A stretch of DNA of 64,000 nt from positions 186,001 to 250,000 of the forward strand of contig OZ025212.1 of the NCBI GenBank assembly GCA_964019055.1, written 5' to 3'. The notes under the pieces were generated by a model. That model saw nothing but the letters and a program-made list of their open reading frames with translations. It was not told the origin of the DNA and ran no database searches. Shown here piece by piece: positions 11,942-26,900 of the stretch. The translations under genes were made by a program, and so were the position numbers. The first letter of the stretch is position 1. Each line of letters opens with the position of its first letter. The DNA comes from Anthopleura xanthogrammica. Lineage: Eukaryota > Cnidaria > Anthozoa > Actiniaria > Actiniidae.

Positions 11942-14900
11942 ATGCCTATATCGGAATGTGATGAAACTCTTAATCCATCGAAATGGAAAGGCATTTTACT
12001 GGGACCCTTGCGAAAGGTACTACCAACGATGTTCACTCATCACTGTAAAAGAATTTCGAAAAGGGGAAGTGGCTGTATCATTTATTTAAACAGATCCTGT
12101 TTAGAACAAATCCACCAAAGAATCAGCTTTACTTGCCATCTGTTTTCAATGATGTTAGGGAAATACTTTTTGGTATAAAGACTTGTGATTTGTGTAAGCT
12201 AATTATTTGAATGTTGGGTTTTTTTAGGTTCAAAAAGATGTTCATCCTTCTCTGGATGTACAAGATGAAGCTCTAGATTACATAGAAGATCTTATTATCC
12301 ACTTGTTACATCATTTATGTTCTTGCCAGCCACACACTATAAGTGATGTAGAAGACAGAGTCTCTAAAACGTTTCCTGATCCTATTGATAAATGGGCCAT
12401 CTTAGACGCTCAATCTGCCATCGAGAAAGGAAAGAAAAAAAATCCCTTGATCTTGCCCGTAGACAAGGTTCATCCACTTATTAAGGTAAATCTAAAACGT
12501 TAACATGAAAATAAGGTTGTTACTACATTTTCGAAGGATTCTTTGGTTTTATGTTAAGCCTCTAAAGGATCTTTCTATACCTGGTTAATGTCTGTTTTCT
12601 TGGAAGTCGTTTGAAACCACTTTCGAAAGTAGCCTTCAAGCTCTTATTCAATTATTCCAAAATTCATATTACTAGGTAATTTACTTAGCTTTATCCTCGA
12701 TACTTGACCGTATTGTTATGTCTAAAGAATAAAACGCCTAATATTTATTATTAAAACCTGATTTATTTGGAAATTTAATTCATTATTCTGTTGTCAGACA
12801 TTTTGGAGTCGAAGTTCTTGAAGGTGTTTATTTCACCACACACCCCTTCAATAATAGTATAATGCTACATTCGAATTTTACATTAATGTATAAAACAATA
12901 AACAATCTTTCAAACAATAAAGGTCAATGTTTCGTATATTATAAGTAAATGATTCACATATTTTCTAAAATGTGATTTATTTTCCCTTTCCTCTATTTAT
13001 TCCTATTACATAGGTTTAAAATTTCCTATCCAAAAAGGTAGTTTTCACTGGCTATGACATGTTATTTCTTGCCACTAGATATAACGATTATTGTGTGATA
13101 TAAGGCTAATTATTTTGCAAGTCTAATTTCACTGCAATGATTGTGTAAATTCTAGCATGACAGTCAAATTTCATTTACTTAATAGAGATGTATTTTGTTC
13201 CTGTCACTTATGATGTTATTGCATATTGTTTTGTAGGATATTCTGGGCTATAAGGTGGATAATCAGGTGTCAGTGTATATAGTTGCCGTCATGGAATACA
13301 TTTCAGCTGATATACTCAAGGTACACTATATGTATTACCTAGCACTTACATAATCTTCAATAATCAATACCATTTATTTTTTATTTTACTTCATATTGTT
13401 GTTTTGATAGGATTAAGATTGTTTGTTATAAAAGTATATAGTAACATATGGAACACAGGTGATATTCCTGCTAATAATGTAATATTTTGATTTACAAATC
13501 TAGTGTCAATAAACATTTTCAAGCTGTGCCAACAAGAGAATTCATTTTGACATGTTTTTTTTTTCATGGTTCATCCCTTGAGTCATCTCTTTACATTGCA
13601 TAACAATTATTTGAAATCATTTTCAAGACATCTTGCACATCACATTGGCTTGCACTAGCTAGATATAGTTTAGTGTTAACTCAGCACAAGGAAATAAAGT
13701 GACTGGTCTTGTCATACCGCCTTTGCTTCCTGTTTACAACAGTTGAACATGTATAATTATGACTTTTCAACTATCCTTGAGAATCCTGTATTCTGATTGG
13801 TTGATTATAAATAAACCTTCAGTGTATTACATAATCAGATGAGTGGACACTTTTGAAATACTTTTTTGCTAGATCATATTTAATTCCAAAAATATACATA
13901 ATTTATATAAAAATAATGTTGTTCATTTTTTAATAGTATTTATGCTATCATTTATATTTATATTGTCTTTGTTTGCATGAATTTAACAGTATGCCTTAGT
14001 AGAAGCTAGTAGACAGGCTGTTGTAGTTGGATAGACAGTTGATAGATTGGAAGGTGAATACATAGAAAGATAGGTGATGGGACAGGTTCATAACTTTCAT
14101 TTCTTTATATTGTAAATTAACTCTGAAAATGGGTTAATAAAATGTATTGTACATATCATAATGCAGTTCTCTTTAATCATCATCTTGACCAGTGTTTTGA
14201 GTATTAAAGACAGCATGCTGCAATATATTATACCCAAACAGCATGTGCAATATATTATACCCAAACAGCATGTGCAATATATTATACCCAAACAGCATGC
14301 TGCAATATATTATACCCAAACAGCATGTGCAATATATTATACCCAAACAGCATGTGCAATATATTATACCCAAACAGCATGTGCATTATCTTACTGGTTT
14401 ATATTCCTATCATATACTGTATAGGTTCTGCCTTAGTGTTTGTTTATATTTACATGTCACTAAAACCTTTGTTTGTTTCCATAGCTTGCTGGTAACTATG
14501 TCAAGAATATCAGACATATTGAAATTACTTGTCAAGATATTAAAGTTGCCCTCTTTGCAGACAAAGTAAGTGTTATTTCAAGTTTTTATATTCAATGTAT
14601 ACTCATACATCATATTAACAGTAGTATTTTTGACCAGGTATTAATGTACATGTTTCATCCTGATGATGTAGAAGCACCAGTAGAGGAGGAGGTAAGTGAC
14701 AGACAGACAAACAGACATGTTTCTGATCCTTTAATATAAAGACCATTCTTTTTTTTATTTTGGAGGGGGTTTTGGGGATGGGATTCTAATGTTAACCTGT
14801 TTAAGAAATCTGACCCCCCCTCCCCCTTCCCCCTTCCCCCTTCCCCCTTCCCCCTTCCCCCTTCCCCCTTCCCCCTTCCCCCTTCCCCCTTCCCCCTTCC

Positions 14901-17900
14901 CCCTTCCCCCTTCCCCCTTCCCCCTTCCCCCCATCTGTCGTTTCAAAAAAAATGGCCCCTCTCTTATTTTCCATTTTGTTTATTGTAAAAGTGCTGTGTG
15001 ATTCAGATTTTTTCTGTGGGCCCCACTCTTGATAGTGTTTTTATGAACTCTCCACAAATCCCACCCCCTCCCCCCAGTAAAAAAAATAAATGGCCCCTTA
15101 ATAGTATACTCTGAAATGCTGGAATCATAACGAATTACCTGATTATTATTCATTTGTTCTGATTGGTTGAGATGAAACCAGGTTTAGTGTTGACCAAAAG
15201 GTATAAGAGGGGTAAGACTGACTCTGAATCATGATCTATTGCTAATAGCATTCTGTATCATCAATTCTAATCATATTGATAAATGCCTGATACATGAACG
15301 GCAGAATTCTAATTTCTTATATGAACTTAAGAAAATATTTGATTGAAATTTTATGAAGAATTTAGTGTTTTTTCTAATTGATATCTAGTTTTGTAAGATA
15401 TTACAAATTATTGCCAATTTTGAAACACAGTCACGAATAATTTCCTTCTAGTTCATATTTTCCATATCATCCACTTTTCCATTTCAGACATTTCTCATTT
15501 TTGACATATGAGACAATTGAAACTCTTTATTTAAAGCTAATTTATTGAATGTCTGAAGTGTTTCTTTGTCATGATAATTATTATCATTATTAATAACAAT
15601 TTCTGAACCTTTTCTCACGACTTCTATAAACTGCTTGGCTATCTACATGTACTGATTTGCTAGAATATGCTAGGTAACCCCATTATGGAGTTTCTTTTGT
15701 TTGTAGTTCAAAAGGCGTCTCTAAGAGATGTTTATCTCATGGTTTGAAAACTATGTGACAGGTAGACCAAGTTAACAGATGCGTGATTAGAATGATGATT
15801 ATAGAGTGACTTGATAAACCACAATCCTTGACTTACAATTGCATAAGATCATCATGTTATCTGCACATGAAATGTTCCCTGCTGAAATAATTACAAGAAA
15901 TGTCTCTTTACTTATTACTCTTGTCAGTTTGTACTTTTATAAGTACAATAAAACATTTCAATAGATTTTTTCTTTTTTTATCATTAATAACACAAGTCTT
16001 GATGTGACCAAAAAAAGGTTTTGAAAATGTCATTTATTATGCATAATTCAAGTAAAATAAATGTAAAAAAATTACTTTAATTTGTAATATATTTTACAAA
16101 GCTTTCAAAAGTAGCATTTTATACATAAAGAAATATGATACTTGAATTGAACTATTTTAAGAAGATTTCAAAAATAGATGAATTAGCAATTATGATTGAA
16201 CTTCTGACCACCACAAAACCTCATGGTCACATCACAGTCATGCAAGATGATCAAATTTACCTTATGATCATGAAAAAATATAAGAAAATACCTCCAATCT
16301 ACATTGCTTTATGTTATAGTGTTATAGTATAAGCTCACAATTTGTATTGTAGCCATAGGTGCTCCTGTAGAGACTTTTGGGTAGCATTATAATATTTATT
16401 TATTTATGTTTATATACATTACCACATGATAATTATTCCATTTTAACAATTGGAGGTCCATACAAGGTGTTAATTGGTTGTTACGGCTTTTAATGAGACT
16501 CTACTCTGTTCTTCCTGATTTAAAAAAGAATCCATCTGCAAGTTTGGATAGTTTGAAGTATATTGAAAGAATGTTAAAATGAATGATGTGATGTAAACAA
16601 AGTGTGACATGAAGGCTTTGCTCAAATCTGTGGAACTTCAGCACTGTACTTAAACAAGTGCAGCAACAATCCTGTTACAAAGGAAGTTGATATGGCTTCC
16701 CCAAGTGTTTGTAACCGTCTACGTAAAAAAGGAACCTTGATTTTCAGCAAGACTTCTAAGCAAGGATACAAGAAAAGACCTCCATTACCTGCTCAGTACA
16801 TCTTTCTAAGGGTGGGTTCTTTGTTAAATGTGTTGCACTCAGTTTACAGAAAGGTCAGCCTGGAATCGAAATCTCAGCTTTTTTTGTACAAACTAACTAC
16901 AGATAGTACATAATTAAGATAACATTGTATCATGAAGAGAGCTTGCATAAAGTAATGATAGCATAACAGTCTTCCTTATTGAACCTGCAAATGTTAATAT
17001 GTTATTCTAATACTTAACCTGTTGAATGAGTAGATCCAATGTTTGTTGATCAAGATATTTAATGCATTGATCAACTGTGCATTAAACTTTATACACATAC
17101 AGTAAGACAGATCTTGTAGGACTCATAAAGTATTGTGCAGTGTGCTGTGTGATATGTATCCATACTGCAGGGATACATAAAATTTCTATAATTCTGGAAC
17201 AAGATAGGTTACTTACAAAGTTTTCAGTCTATTCACTAGTTATTTTAGCAGACATGCCAATATTTTCTTATTTTAAAACATTAAGTTGCAAATGAAGGAA
17301 AATGAATAGCAATGTGATTCCTGTTGGATATCTCTAGGGAGGTCACAAGACATAGCCATTATTGTCTTATCAGCAAGACAATATCATCATATTGTTTAGT
17401 TAAATTATTAGCATGCTAAATTAGTACCAGTAATTGCAAATACACTTTGATTTATTTTAAATTCATATTTAAATTCTAAAGGACAGCTAGATTTATTTGT
17501 TACTTCATGGTTCAATTTGATATTTCATATGAACTAATTATGGTCTCCATTACCCAGAATTGATACACTCTATTGAAACTGAAACCGCAAGCTTTTATTC
17601 TTTCCAATATGTTCTCATAACCTATGATGAGGTTTTGCTGTAGCATAAATCATGTCGTATCTTTGCTCATAGACTAATAATCATCAGGAGCTATTGACGT
17701 ATGATGAAGTTGTAAAAGAAATGATGATTGCAGAAGCAAAATATATCAGAGACTTGAACATGATTATCAAGGTATGTAATGTTATTATTAGTACTATATC
17801 ACAGGAAGTCTATAGCTCTGTTCTATTGTTGGACAACAGCCAAATCTTTGACTGATGTAAACAAAGTCTGGTTAGTTTTGCTGTGCTTGTTTGCTTCTGT

Positions 17901-20900
17901 CACATAACATTTTATTGTCAATTGATGTCCAATCAAGTAGCAATAATAGTTGGTTATAATGTGCATGCTTTTCTGTTATCCTATGATACATCAATATGTT
18001 TATGTTTTTGGAAGAGTACACAATTTGTACATAAATATTATATTTATGTACAAATTTTATTCAAATGAAGCCAGACTGAAGTATAATTTTCATTATAATT
18101 AGTTACAACAGATCTGAAACAACAGCTTTCAAGCTGTAACAGGTTTGATTGGTCGAAATAGTGTTGATCTTCCTTATACTTTCTCAGTTATTCAGAGCCC
18201 CATTTGTTGAAGCCAAGGATTTGTTTACAAAAGAGGTACTCCTACTTTTCCATTGCTATTATAGTTATTTATTGATGTTTTCAAATTTCCATAACGTAAA
18301 AGTCTGTTATCAACCATTGTTTTTAGGACATTGACAAGGTTTTCAGTAACATCACAGATATCTATGACTTCTCTGTCTCTTTCTATGGTCTTCTTGAAGC
18401 GGCCATAGAGGTTGCAGATGAAGGAAAACCTCCTGCTATTGGCACATGTTTTGAAGATATGGCTGAGGTGAGTATCAGCATATTGTTAGAAGATTGATAT
18501 AGTCTATCAATGGTTTGTTGGTACCACAATAGAGTGACCCATTGTATACTTTCAAGTGCCCTATTATCAGAGATCATCGTACATACTTGCAGCACTTATA
18601 AGGCACAGGTCTTGTGCTAGCACTGTGATATGGAAAGCATGTACCATTCTTGTGGTATTTTTGGTTTTGTACTTTCTGATAGATAATTATTATCATATGG
18701 TCATAAATTAATGATCATTGGTCATTTTTTCCTGCAAGGGAAATGAGTTTGAAGTGTATGAGGAATTTGCCAAGGAACAAATGGAGTCAACCAGTAAGAT
18801 GTACAGACACCTTGGTATTGGAGGCAAACTGTACGAGCTGTTAGCAAGACCCAAAGTAGCTGAATATTTCAGGGTAAGACAGCCAAGCATGCTCTGCTGC
18901 AGACTAACATTATTTGCTAGCAATGATGCAACACAAGTCTCTCATATACATCCTAAATTAGTTCAACCCAGAGATTATTTCAAGGTTCAATAGAATTGAT
19001 ACTTAAATAGTAAGGGCAACTAAAAGAAATGAAAGTTTTTAATAGCACTTTTGGGGATGGTCATACTTTGCCTACCAGATGATGAATACTGTCTCCCTAC
19101 TTTGTAAGCACCCTATTGAACATTATAATATTTGAACTTATTCTAGAGTCAGAGGTTTTAGGAGGGAATACTAGTGATTTTTATTGCGTGATTCTCCTGT
19201 AAGCAGAGGATTCTTCAATTTCCCTTCCAACTACATAACAGGTTATTGTTACATTAAACTGAAATATTATGGTTTTATTGTTGTCTTATTTAGAGTAAAG
19301 GGTCACGGTTTAAAGAAACTGTGCAGTACTGCTTGCCGAAGCTGTTAATGATACCTTTACAGCACTGTATGCACTACTTTGATTTAATCAAGGTAAGCTT
19401 GAAAAAATTAATGTCAAACACCTAATGTACTGGCTTGGATGACCACATAAAATGGCGGTCCCGTCTCTCCACACTACCTAACCCTGCATTGAAGGGATGT
19501 GAGAGAACCACTGAGGACGTAAAGAAACCCTGGCAGTGACCACCCTTGGTGTCTGGCCTTTACTAATTATTTCTTAATGGGTTGATAGTAGGATGGGGAA
19601 TAGAGTTTTAAGGGTTGGGAATAGGTGCAATGTACCTCAAAGGGGACCTCGTGCTCTATTGTACAGCACCAGCCTGTGGGCAAATCTCAAATAACAATAA
19701 CAAAAAAAAATTTATTTGTCTGTCTAACCAAAAGGAACCTTAAGACCTAGAAAAATTATGTGTGTAATTCAATTCTATATTATCCCCAATTATTTTAAGA
19801 CAAAAAAAATAATCTGTGTGTTTAAGAGGGGATGTCTAATTGCCTATAGTGAAAGTTAATGGTGACACGTAAAAAAACTCAAGTTCAAGTTCAAGTTCAA
19901 AGTGGCATATCAAAGCTGTAGGAATAAAAAACCCTCTGAAACACAATACAGATCATTTGGTTATAGTTCTTAACAATTTATTTTGATCTTTACCCAGTTA
20001 TTGCAGAAAACGAGCCCTGATGAGTATGATCTAGAGAGCTTAGAGCAGGTATGTACCCTAGAGATCGCTAGAGATCACAGGCAGGCTAGGGATTGGACTT
20101 CACTTCTTGTTTCTAACCATTACTGACTGTATCCATTGGTTCTATCCATCAGGTGCAAAGTGCCCAAAGTTTGTTTCAGGCAAACATGGAAAGAATCATT
20201 TATTCTGGGAATATGCTCAAGAAAAAAGAGTATGTATATAGACCATTTCAAAAATAAGCAAGGAATTGGGGATGAGTTTTGAATTTTAATCTAATTAGCA
20301 AAAAAATGCTATTTGAAAGAGTATCACAAGATTAGTAAGCAAATTAGCAAATTTGAACAGGTTCGAATGAAATGAACCAGAGTTACAAGCTTTCAAGTGT
20401 AAATCTTGTGGTATGATAGCAACACTAAGTACTGCAGTTGTTTGTTCAATGAATTCTGTGCCATCACAGTCACTGTACCATGGGTTTTCAACAGTCATAA
20501 CTAAATCTACTCGTGATGAGCCCTTTCAATTTTGGGGCTAATGTTTAGGGTAAAATAATGTGTGTAAAGAAAAAAGAAAAAAATACTCTACGATGTGCTG
20601 TGTAGTGGGCATGAATCAAATGCTTACAAGAGAGTCATTAGTTTAGTGATAATAAATATTTATTTGCACTTGCTCTGTTGTAGGGATAAATTCAGTAAAG
20701 CACAGAAAAGAAAGTCTGGAATTTTGAAGTCTGCAGCTTCTGTGATGAATGAGCTGCAACGAAACATTGATGGCTGGGAGGTCAGTACCAGACAGACAGA
20801 CAGACAGACACATATTAATAACATTATTAATGACTGTGTTGATATTAATAGTGGTGTTTCTTTTAGGGTAAAGATATTTCCCAGACATGCACAGAAATCC

Positions 20901-23900
20901 TCAAAGGCAAGTAATATGGTTGATATTTCTTTAATTCTTGTACGACAACTAGTTACTTATTATTGTTGTTTATTATTTTGCAGAGGGAATGCTTGGTAAA
21001 TTGCATCCTAATAAAAAGGTACACAAATCTACTTCTATAATTTGTTCCTAAAAGTAAGCCTGCCCAACTAAAACTGTGTATTAATGATGGTGTTGTTTGT
21101 TTTGTTTAGTATACAGAGAGATATGTGTTTCTGTTAGATGGTCTATTAATATGCTGTAAGCAGGTAATGTATTGTACTGTCTTGCTATTTACCTTATATC
21201 TTTTTATTCTCCTCAAATACCTTTCTTTTTCTTTGCTGTCTTAGTCTTTTTTTACCCTATCTTCCCATTCTACCTTCCCACTTTATCAAGAGTACCACTG
21301 GTCTATATAATGCCTATCCATGGCTAGACTTTGGGTCCCCGTGCTTCAGAGTTTCTGCCAGCTTCTCATTGTTCAACATGTTTGTTTCAGAACACAAGAC
21401 ATTCATTGTCTGGTCAGAATAACCCTGAGTACCGGCTAAAGGAAAAGTATTTCCTAAGGAAAGCTGAAATCAATGATTTAGATGACACAGAAGGTAACTA
21501 CATAATTTATTTATATTTACTCTGTCTGAACATGATTTTTTTCTTTAGAGATAAGCCAAGATTCAGTTCTTTTGTTATTGGCTAATTTTTTCTTGATTTT
21601 TTTCTATTCCCATTCAGATGTCAAAAATGCTTTTGAGGTGGTTGAACGTGATCAGCTCAAAGCCTTGTTCATCTGTAAGAATGAGACAGAAAAGAATGAA
21701 TGGATGGCCATGTTGATGACATTACACATGAGAAGGTAAGGTTTTAACCTTGGTGTTCCTATGACATCATCAACACTAACACAATATATCTTGTACTTGC
21801 AGTACATTGGATCGGTTACTTGACCACATGTTACTAGAGGAAGAGAAGGCCATTCCACTAAGAATACCCAATCCTGATGAATACTGGTAAAGACTGCTCC
21901 ACTATTGATTTCTGTTTCTTACCCATTTCTGGAATAGTTATTTAAGACTAATCATAAATGTTGTTGTAGTTTTGCAGTTGAAGATGCAGAAGACAACATT
22001 GTGTTTGAAGAAGGACAAGGAGTGAGTATATATACTACTGTCGGTAGTATAATTGACTGTTAGTTAGCAGTCTTGCAATACTTGAATGTTTGATGTATTG
22101 ATTATTTTCTTCTCCAGAATTCAGTGGCACCTGTAATAAGGGGTGGAACTTTAATCAAGTTGATAGAAAGACTGACTCATCACAAATATGCTGGTATGTA
22201 TATTAGGAAAATATAATGGTGGGCATGTCTATATATCATGATATAAACATGCTGGGAGCTGTAGAGCACAGGAGAAGTGGTAGAGAAACACAAGGCATAG
22301 CTGTACTCTATATTGATATATGAACTAGAAATGCTAACTAGACATACTGTACATATACATGTGCCATGATTATGCTGGTATGCTAACTAGACATACTGTA
22401 CATATACATGTGCCATGATTATGCTGGTATGCTAACTAGACATACTGTACATATACATGTGCCATGATTATGCTGGTATGCTAACTAGACATACTGTACA
22501 TATACATGTGCCATGATTATGCTGGTATGCTAACTAGACATACTGTACATATACATGTGCCATGATTATGCTGGTATGCTAACTAGACATACATACATAT
22601 ACATGTGCCATGATTATGCTGGTATGCTAACTAGACATACTGTACATATACATGTGGCATGATTATGCTGGTATGCTAACTAGACATACTGTACATATAC
22701 ATGTGGCATGATTATGCTGGTATGCTAACTAGACATACTGTACATATACATGTGTCATGATTATGCTGGTATGCTAACTAGACATACTGTACATATACAT
22801 GTGTCATGATTATGCTGGTATGCTAACTAGACATACTGTACATATACATGTGCCATGATTATGCTGGTATGCTAACTAGACATACATATACATGTGTCAT
22901 GATTATGCTGGTATGCTAACTAGACATACATATACATGTGCCATGATTATGCTGGTATGCTAACTAGACATACATATTCATGTGCCATGATTATGCTGGT
23001 ATGCTAACTAGACATACATACATATACATGTGTCATGATTATGCTGGTATGCTAACTAAATATTATTACATATACCACATTGTTACAAAATCCAAATTTT
23101 GTTTTCATCTTTTTCATTTCAGATCCTACATTTGTGCGCACCTTCTTGACAACTTATCGGTCATTCTGTAAGCCAAGGGAACTACTGGACCTCCTAATAG
23201 ATAGATATCCTTTGATGATGAATAATACTTTATTCCTGTGAGGGGAGGGGTCAAAAATGTTTCTGTGTGTAAAGTAGAGGCTGTTTTTTCTTAACAATTG
23301 TTACATTTAAGATTCCTGAGCCTCCACCAAGTGAAGAGGATCGTCAGGCCATGGCACGAGGAAAGCCTGTGCTTAGAGAAGATTTAAAGAGATTTAAAAA
23401 AGAATATACCCAACCAGTACAACTGAGGTTGGTCTTGATTTAGTTATTGATAAATGTTGTCCTTTAGGTATTCCATTACCTCTAATCTTCCTTTGCTGCC
23501 TTCATACCCTATCCATTCCCACCCCTAGCCTCACCCCCAACAAACTTTAATATCAAGTATAACACCATTACATCTGTTGGACTTTTTCTCTGACTCTTTT
23601 CTCATGTTAACAGAGTTTTAAATGCCATCCGTCATTGGGTAGATCAACACTTCTATGATTTTGAACGAGACAAGCAGTTGCTGAAGAAGCTAGAGATATT
23701 CCTGTCTGAAGTAAACGGCAAAGCAATGAGACGATGGGTGGAATCCATCAACAAGGTTATCAGTAGAAAGGTCAGTAATCAAAATTTTTGACTAAAGTAG
23801 GTTTAAAAATACCCTCCTAAATCTATCCTCCTTTATCTTTTTTGGACATATACAATATACCCTCCCCTCTGAGAAATGTCAACCTGATATCTGAGGGGAT

Positions 23901-26900
23901 ATATATTTTCTTCTCAGACTTCAGAATATGTGTAGAAAGAAATTCAAAACATGCCTTTCTCCAACCCCCCTTCCCTTTCCTTCCTTGTAGGGGGACATGT
24001 GGATGTTTTATGCACAGTATCCCTCTACAGGCTGTTACTTAATAGTATTAAATCTGTTGAATGCTCATGGCAGTGTTTGTTTTCATATTTCAGAGCAGTG
24101 TTAGTGAAAATTCTGCTCCAGAAATCACATTTGAGAAGGACCCACCTCCAATAGAATGGCACCTGGCTAGAGATAATGACATGGACAAGTTTGACATCCT
24201 GACGGTAATGACACGATTATTTTGCATTGGGTACTTGAAGTATTAATACTGAAATGAATCCTTGTTTTTGTTATTTTAGCTTCATCCTATTGAGATTGCT
24301 CGTCATTTAACCATAATAGAATCAGAACTCTACAGGTATGATATGCATATATATTGTAGATAATTGACCAAGATCACTTCTTACTTGTATCTAGTATGCA
24401 TTTATGTCAATGGGAAGCCAATAATGTAAGTGTCGTTGCATAACACACTGTGTCTCATCGTTATGGGTGGCGTAGTGGTTTACTGCTCATCCTTCGCAGC
24501 TGTGGTTCGGGTTCAAGTGTGGAAGGAGCCTCATGGAAGAGCCTTGTTCAGGGAGTGATGGTTGTAAAATATAGTTCCAGTCTATCCTCCCACTTCCTAG
24601 ATTAGCTTTTTTCCCCTGAAACATAATAATTAGTACTAACACCTGTTAATTCTTAATGATAGAGCGGTCAAGCCATCAGAATTAGTCGGCAGTGTATGGA
24701 CAAAAGAGGACCAAAAACATATCACGTCACCCAACCTACTGAAAATGATCCACCACACCAACAACATCACACTGTGGTTTGAAAAGAGTCTCTGTGAGAT
24801 GTCTAACCTGGAAGAAAGGGTTGCTGTACTTAGAAGAATTATCGATATTTTAAATGTAAGACCATGTTCTTGTTGTTTTTTTACTTTTAGTGCCCCTTTT
24901 TGCGGTGTGCAAGAGATTTGTGATAAAGAGTTGAGAAAATGGAGAATGGGAAGAGGAAGATAAGAACAGGGAAAGAGGAAGGAAGGGAGAGAAGGGGAGA
25001 AAAAGAGAGAATGGGAGGGCAGAGATGAGAACAGGGTAAGAGGAAGGAAGGGAGAGAAGGGGAGAAAAGGGAGAGTGGGAGGGCAGAGATGAGAACAGGG
25101 TAAGAGGAAGGAAGGGAGAGAAGGAAGAAAGGAAAGTGGAGAAGTAATATGAGAAGGATTGGATATGGGAAAAGAAAATGATGAGAGGAAATTAGGATGA
25201 AAAGATGTGAAGAGTGAGAATTGTAACCATTTTTCATCACACTTCATCTAACTTCTGGTTAAATTAGACTTCCTTTATTCTTTGATAGGTTTTTCAAGAA
25301 CTGAATAATTTTAATGGAATATTAGAAGTAGTTAGTGCTCTGAATTCTTCACCAATTTACAGATTGCAGCATACATTTGCAGTAAGTATTTGTGCAATTA
25401 GTTCTCTATTTTCTTACAAATCTGTTATTAGTAGTAGTATGCAATACTCAATATATAACTTGTCTACACCATCTCTTTGATTGACCAATTCTTATTTTGT
25501 TTGTTTTGTCAGGAATTATCTACAAAACGACAACAAATCCTGGAAGAAGCAAAAGAACTCACAAGTGATCATTACAAGAGATACATTGAAAAGCTTCGTT
25601 CCATCAATCCTCCATGTGTTCCTTTCTTTGGTGGGTATCTTTTATAGAGCTGTAAAGTAGTGCTGTATTTCTGGGTCCAATTGCTCAAAAATACCACTAA
25701 AATAAAGCAAAAAACATGCCCAATTATTTCACCTCCACTTGAAACAATTAGAACTTTGGACAACAAATCCTGTCATGAAGAAAAAGTAAGAAAAATCTTC
25801 ATAGGACTGCTCTTCGTTTTGGACCTGGACATCATTTTTCAATTCGATTGACATCACACTTAAAAGCTCTATAACATATAAAGTATCTGTCAGCAGGTGA
25901 CTGGTGATATTAACCTTCTAATTTATTCTGTTATTTAAGGAATGTATATGTCAAACATATTGAAGATTGAAGACGGAAACCCTGACTTCTTACCCAACTA
26001 TCCTGAAGGAATCATTAACTTCAGTAAAAGGTAAAGATATTCAAAACTACCTACAAATAACCTACTATACTATCCTTCTGACACCATACACACAGCAACA
26101 ATACCAAAACCCTTAACCAACACCCTACTGACAACCTAGCAACACCCTACTGACCACCTACAAACACCCTACTGACCACCTACCATCACCCTACTGACCA
26201 CCTACCAACACCCTACTGACCACCTACCATCACCCTACTGACCACCTACCATCACCCTACTGACCACCTACCATCACCCTACTGACCTACTACCAACACC
26301 CTACTGACCACCTACCAACACCCTACTGACCACCTACCATCACCCTACTGACCACCTACCATCACCCTACTGACCACCTACCATCACCCTACTGACCACC
26401 TACCATCACCCTACTGACCACCTACCAACACCCTACTGACCACCTACCAACACCCTAATGACCACCTACCAACACCCTAATGACAACCCTACTGACCACC
26501 TACCATCACCCTACTGACCACCTACCAACACCCTACTGACAACCTACCTTGGTTTACATTTGTTTTATTTTAGGCGGAAAGTAGCTGAAATAACGGGTGA
26601 GATTCAGCAGTACCAGAACCAGCCTTATTGTCTGGCATCAGATCCCCTCATTAGGGTAAGGACATACACATACACATCAAGCTGTTCTATCTAGCATGTT
26701 TATTGACTAACTATTAATATCTTATTGTTTGCAGAAATACTTGGAAAACTTAGATCCACTTGAAGGTAAAGATGAAAAGGAGATGGTTGATTATTTGTAT
26801 AAACTTTCCTTGGAAATTGAGCCCAGAAACAGTAAACAGCCACCCAAGTTTGTAAGTATTTGACAACACGTTTAAAGTTTGTATTATTGGGTAGTTTTGA

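Noticed and set aside
14816..14932. Telomere-like repeat (CCCCCTT)
   Set aside because: Animal telomeres are TTAGGG; this is a simple-sequence expansion inside an intron.
16692..16913. 73-codon frame in SOS intron 5 with a possible acceptor before it
   Set aside because: It does not fit the phase of the flanking exons and matches no part of SOS or any family I know.
22331..23058. CRISPR-like or regulatory array
   Set aside because: Contiguous 49-bp minisatellite without spacers.
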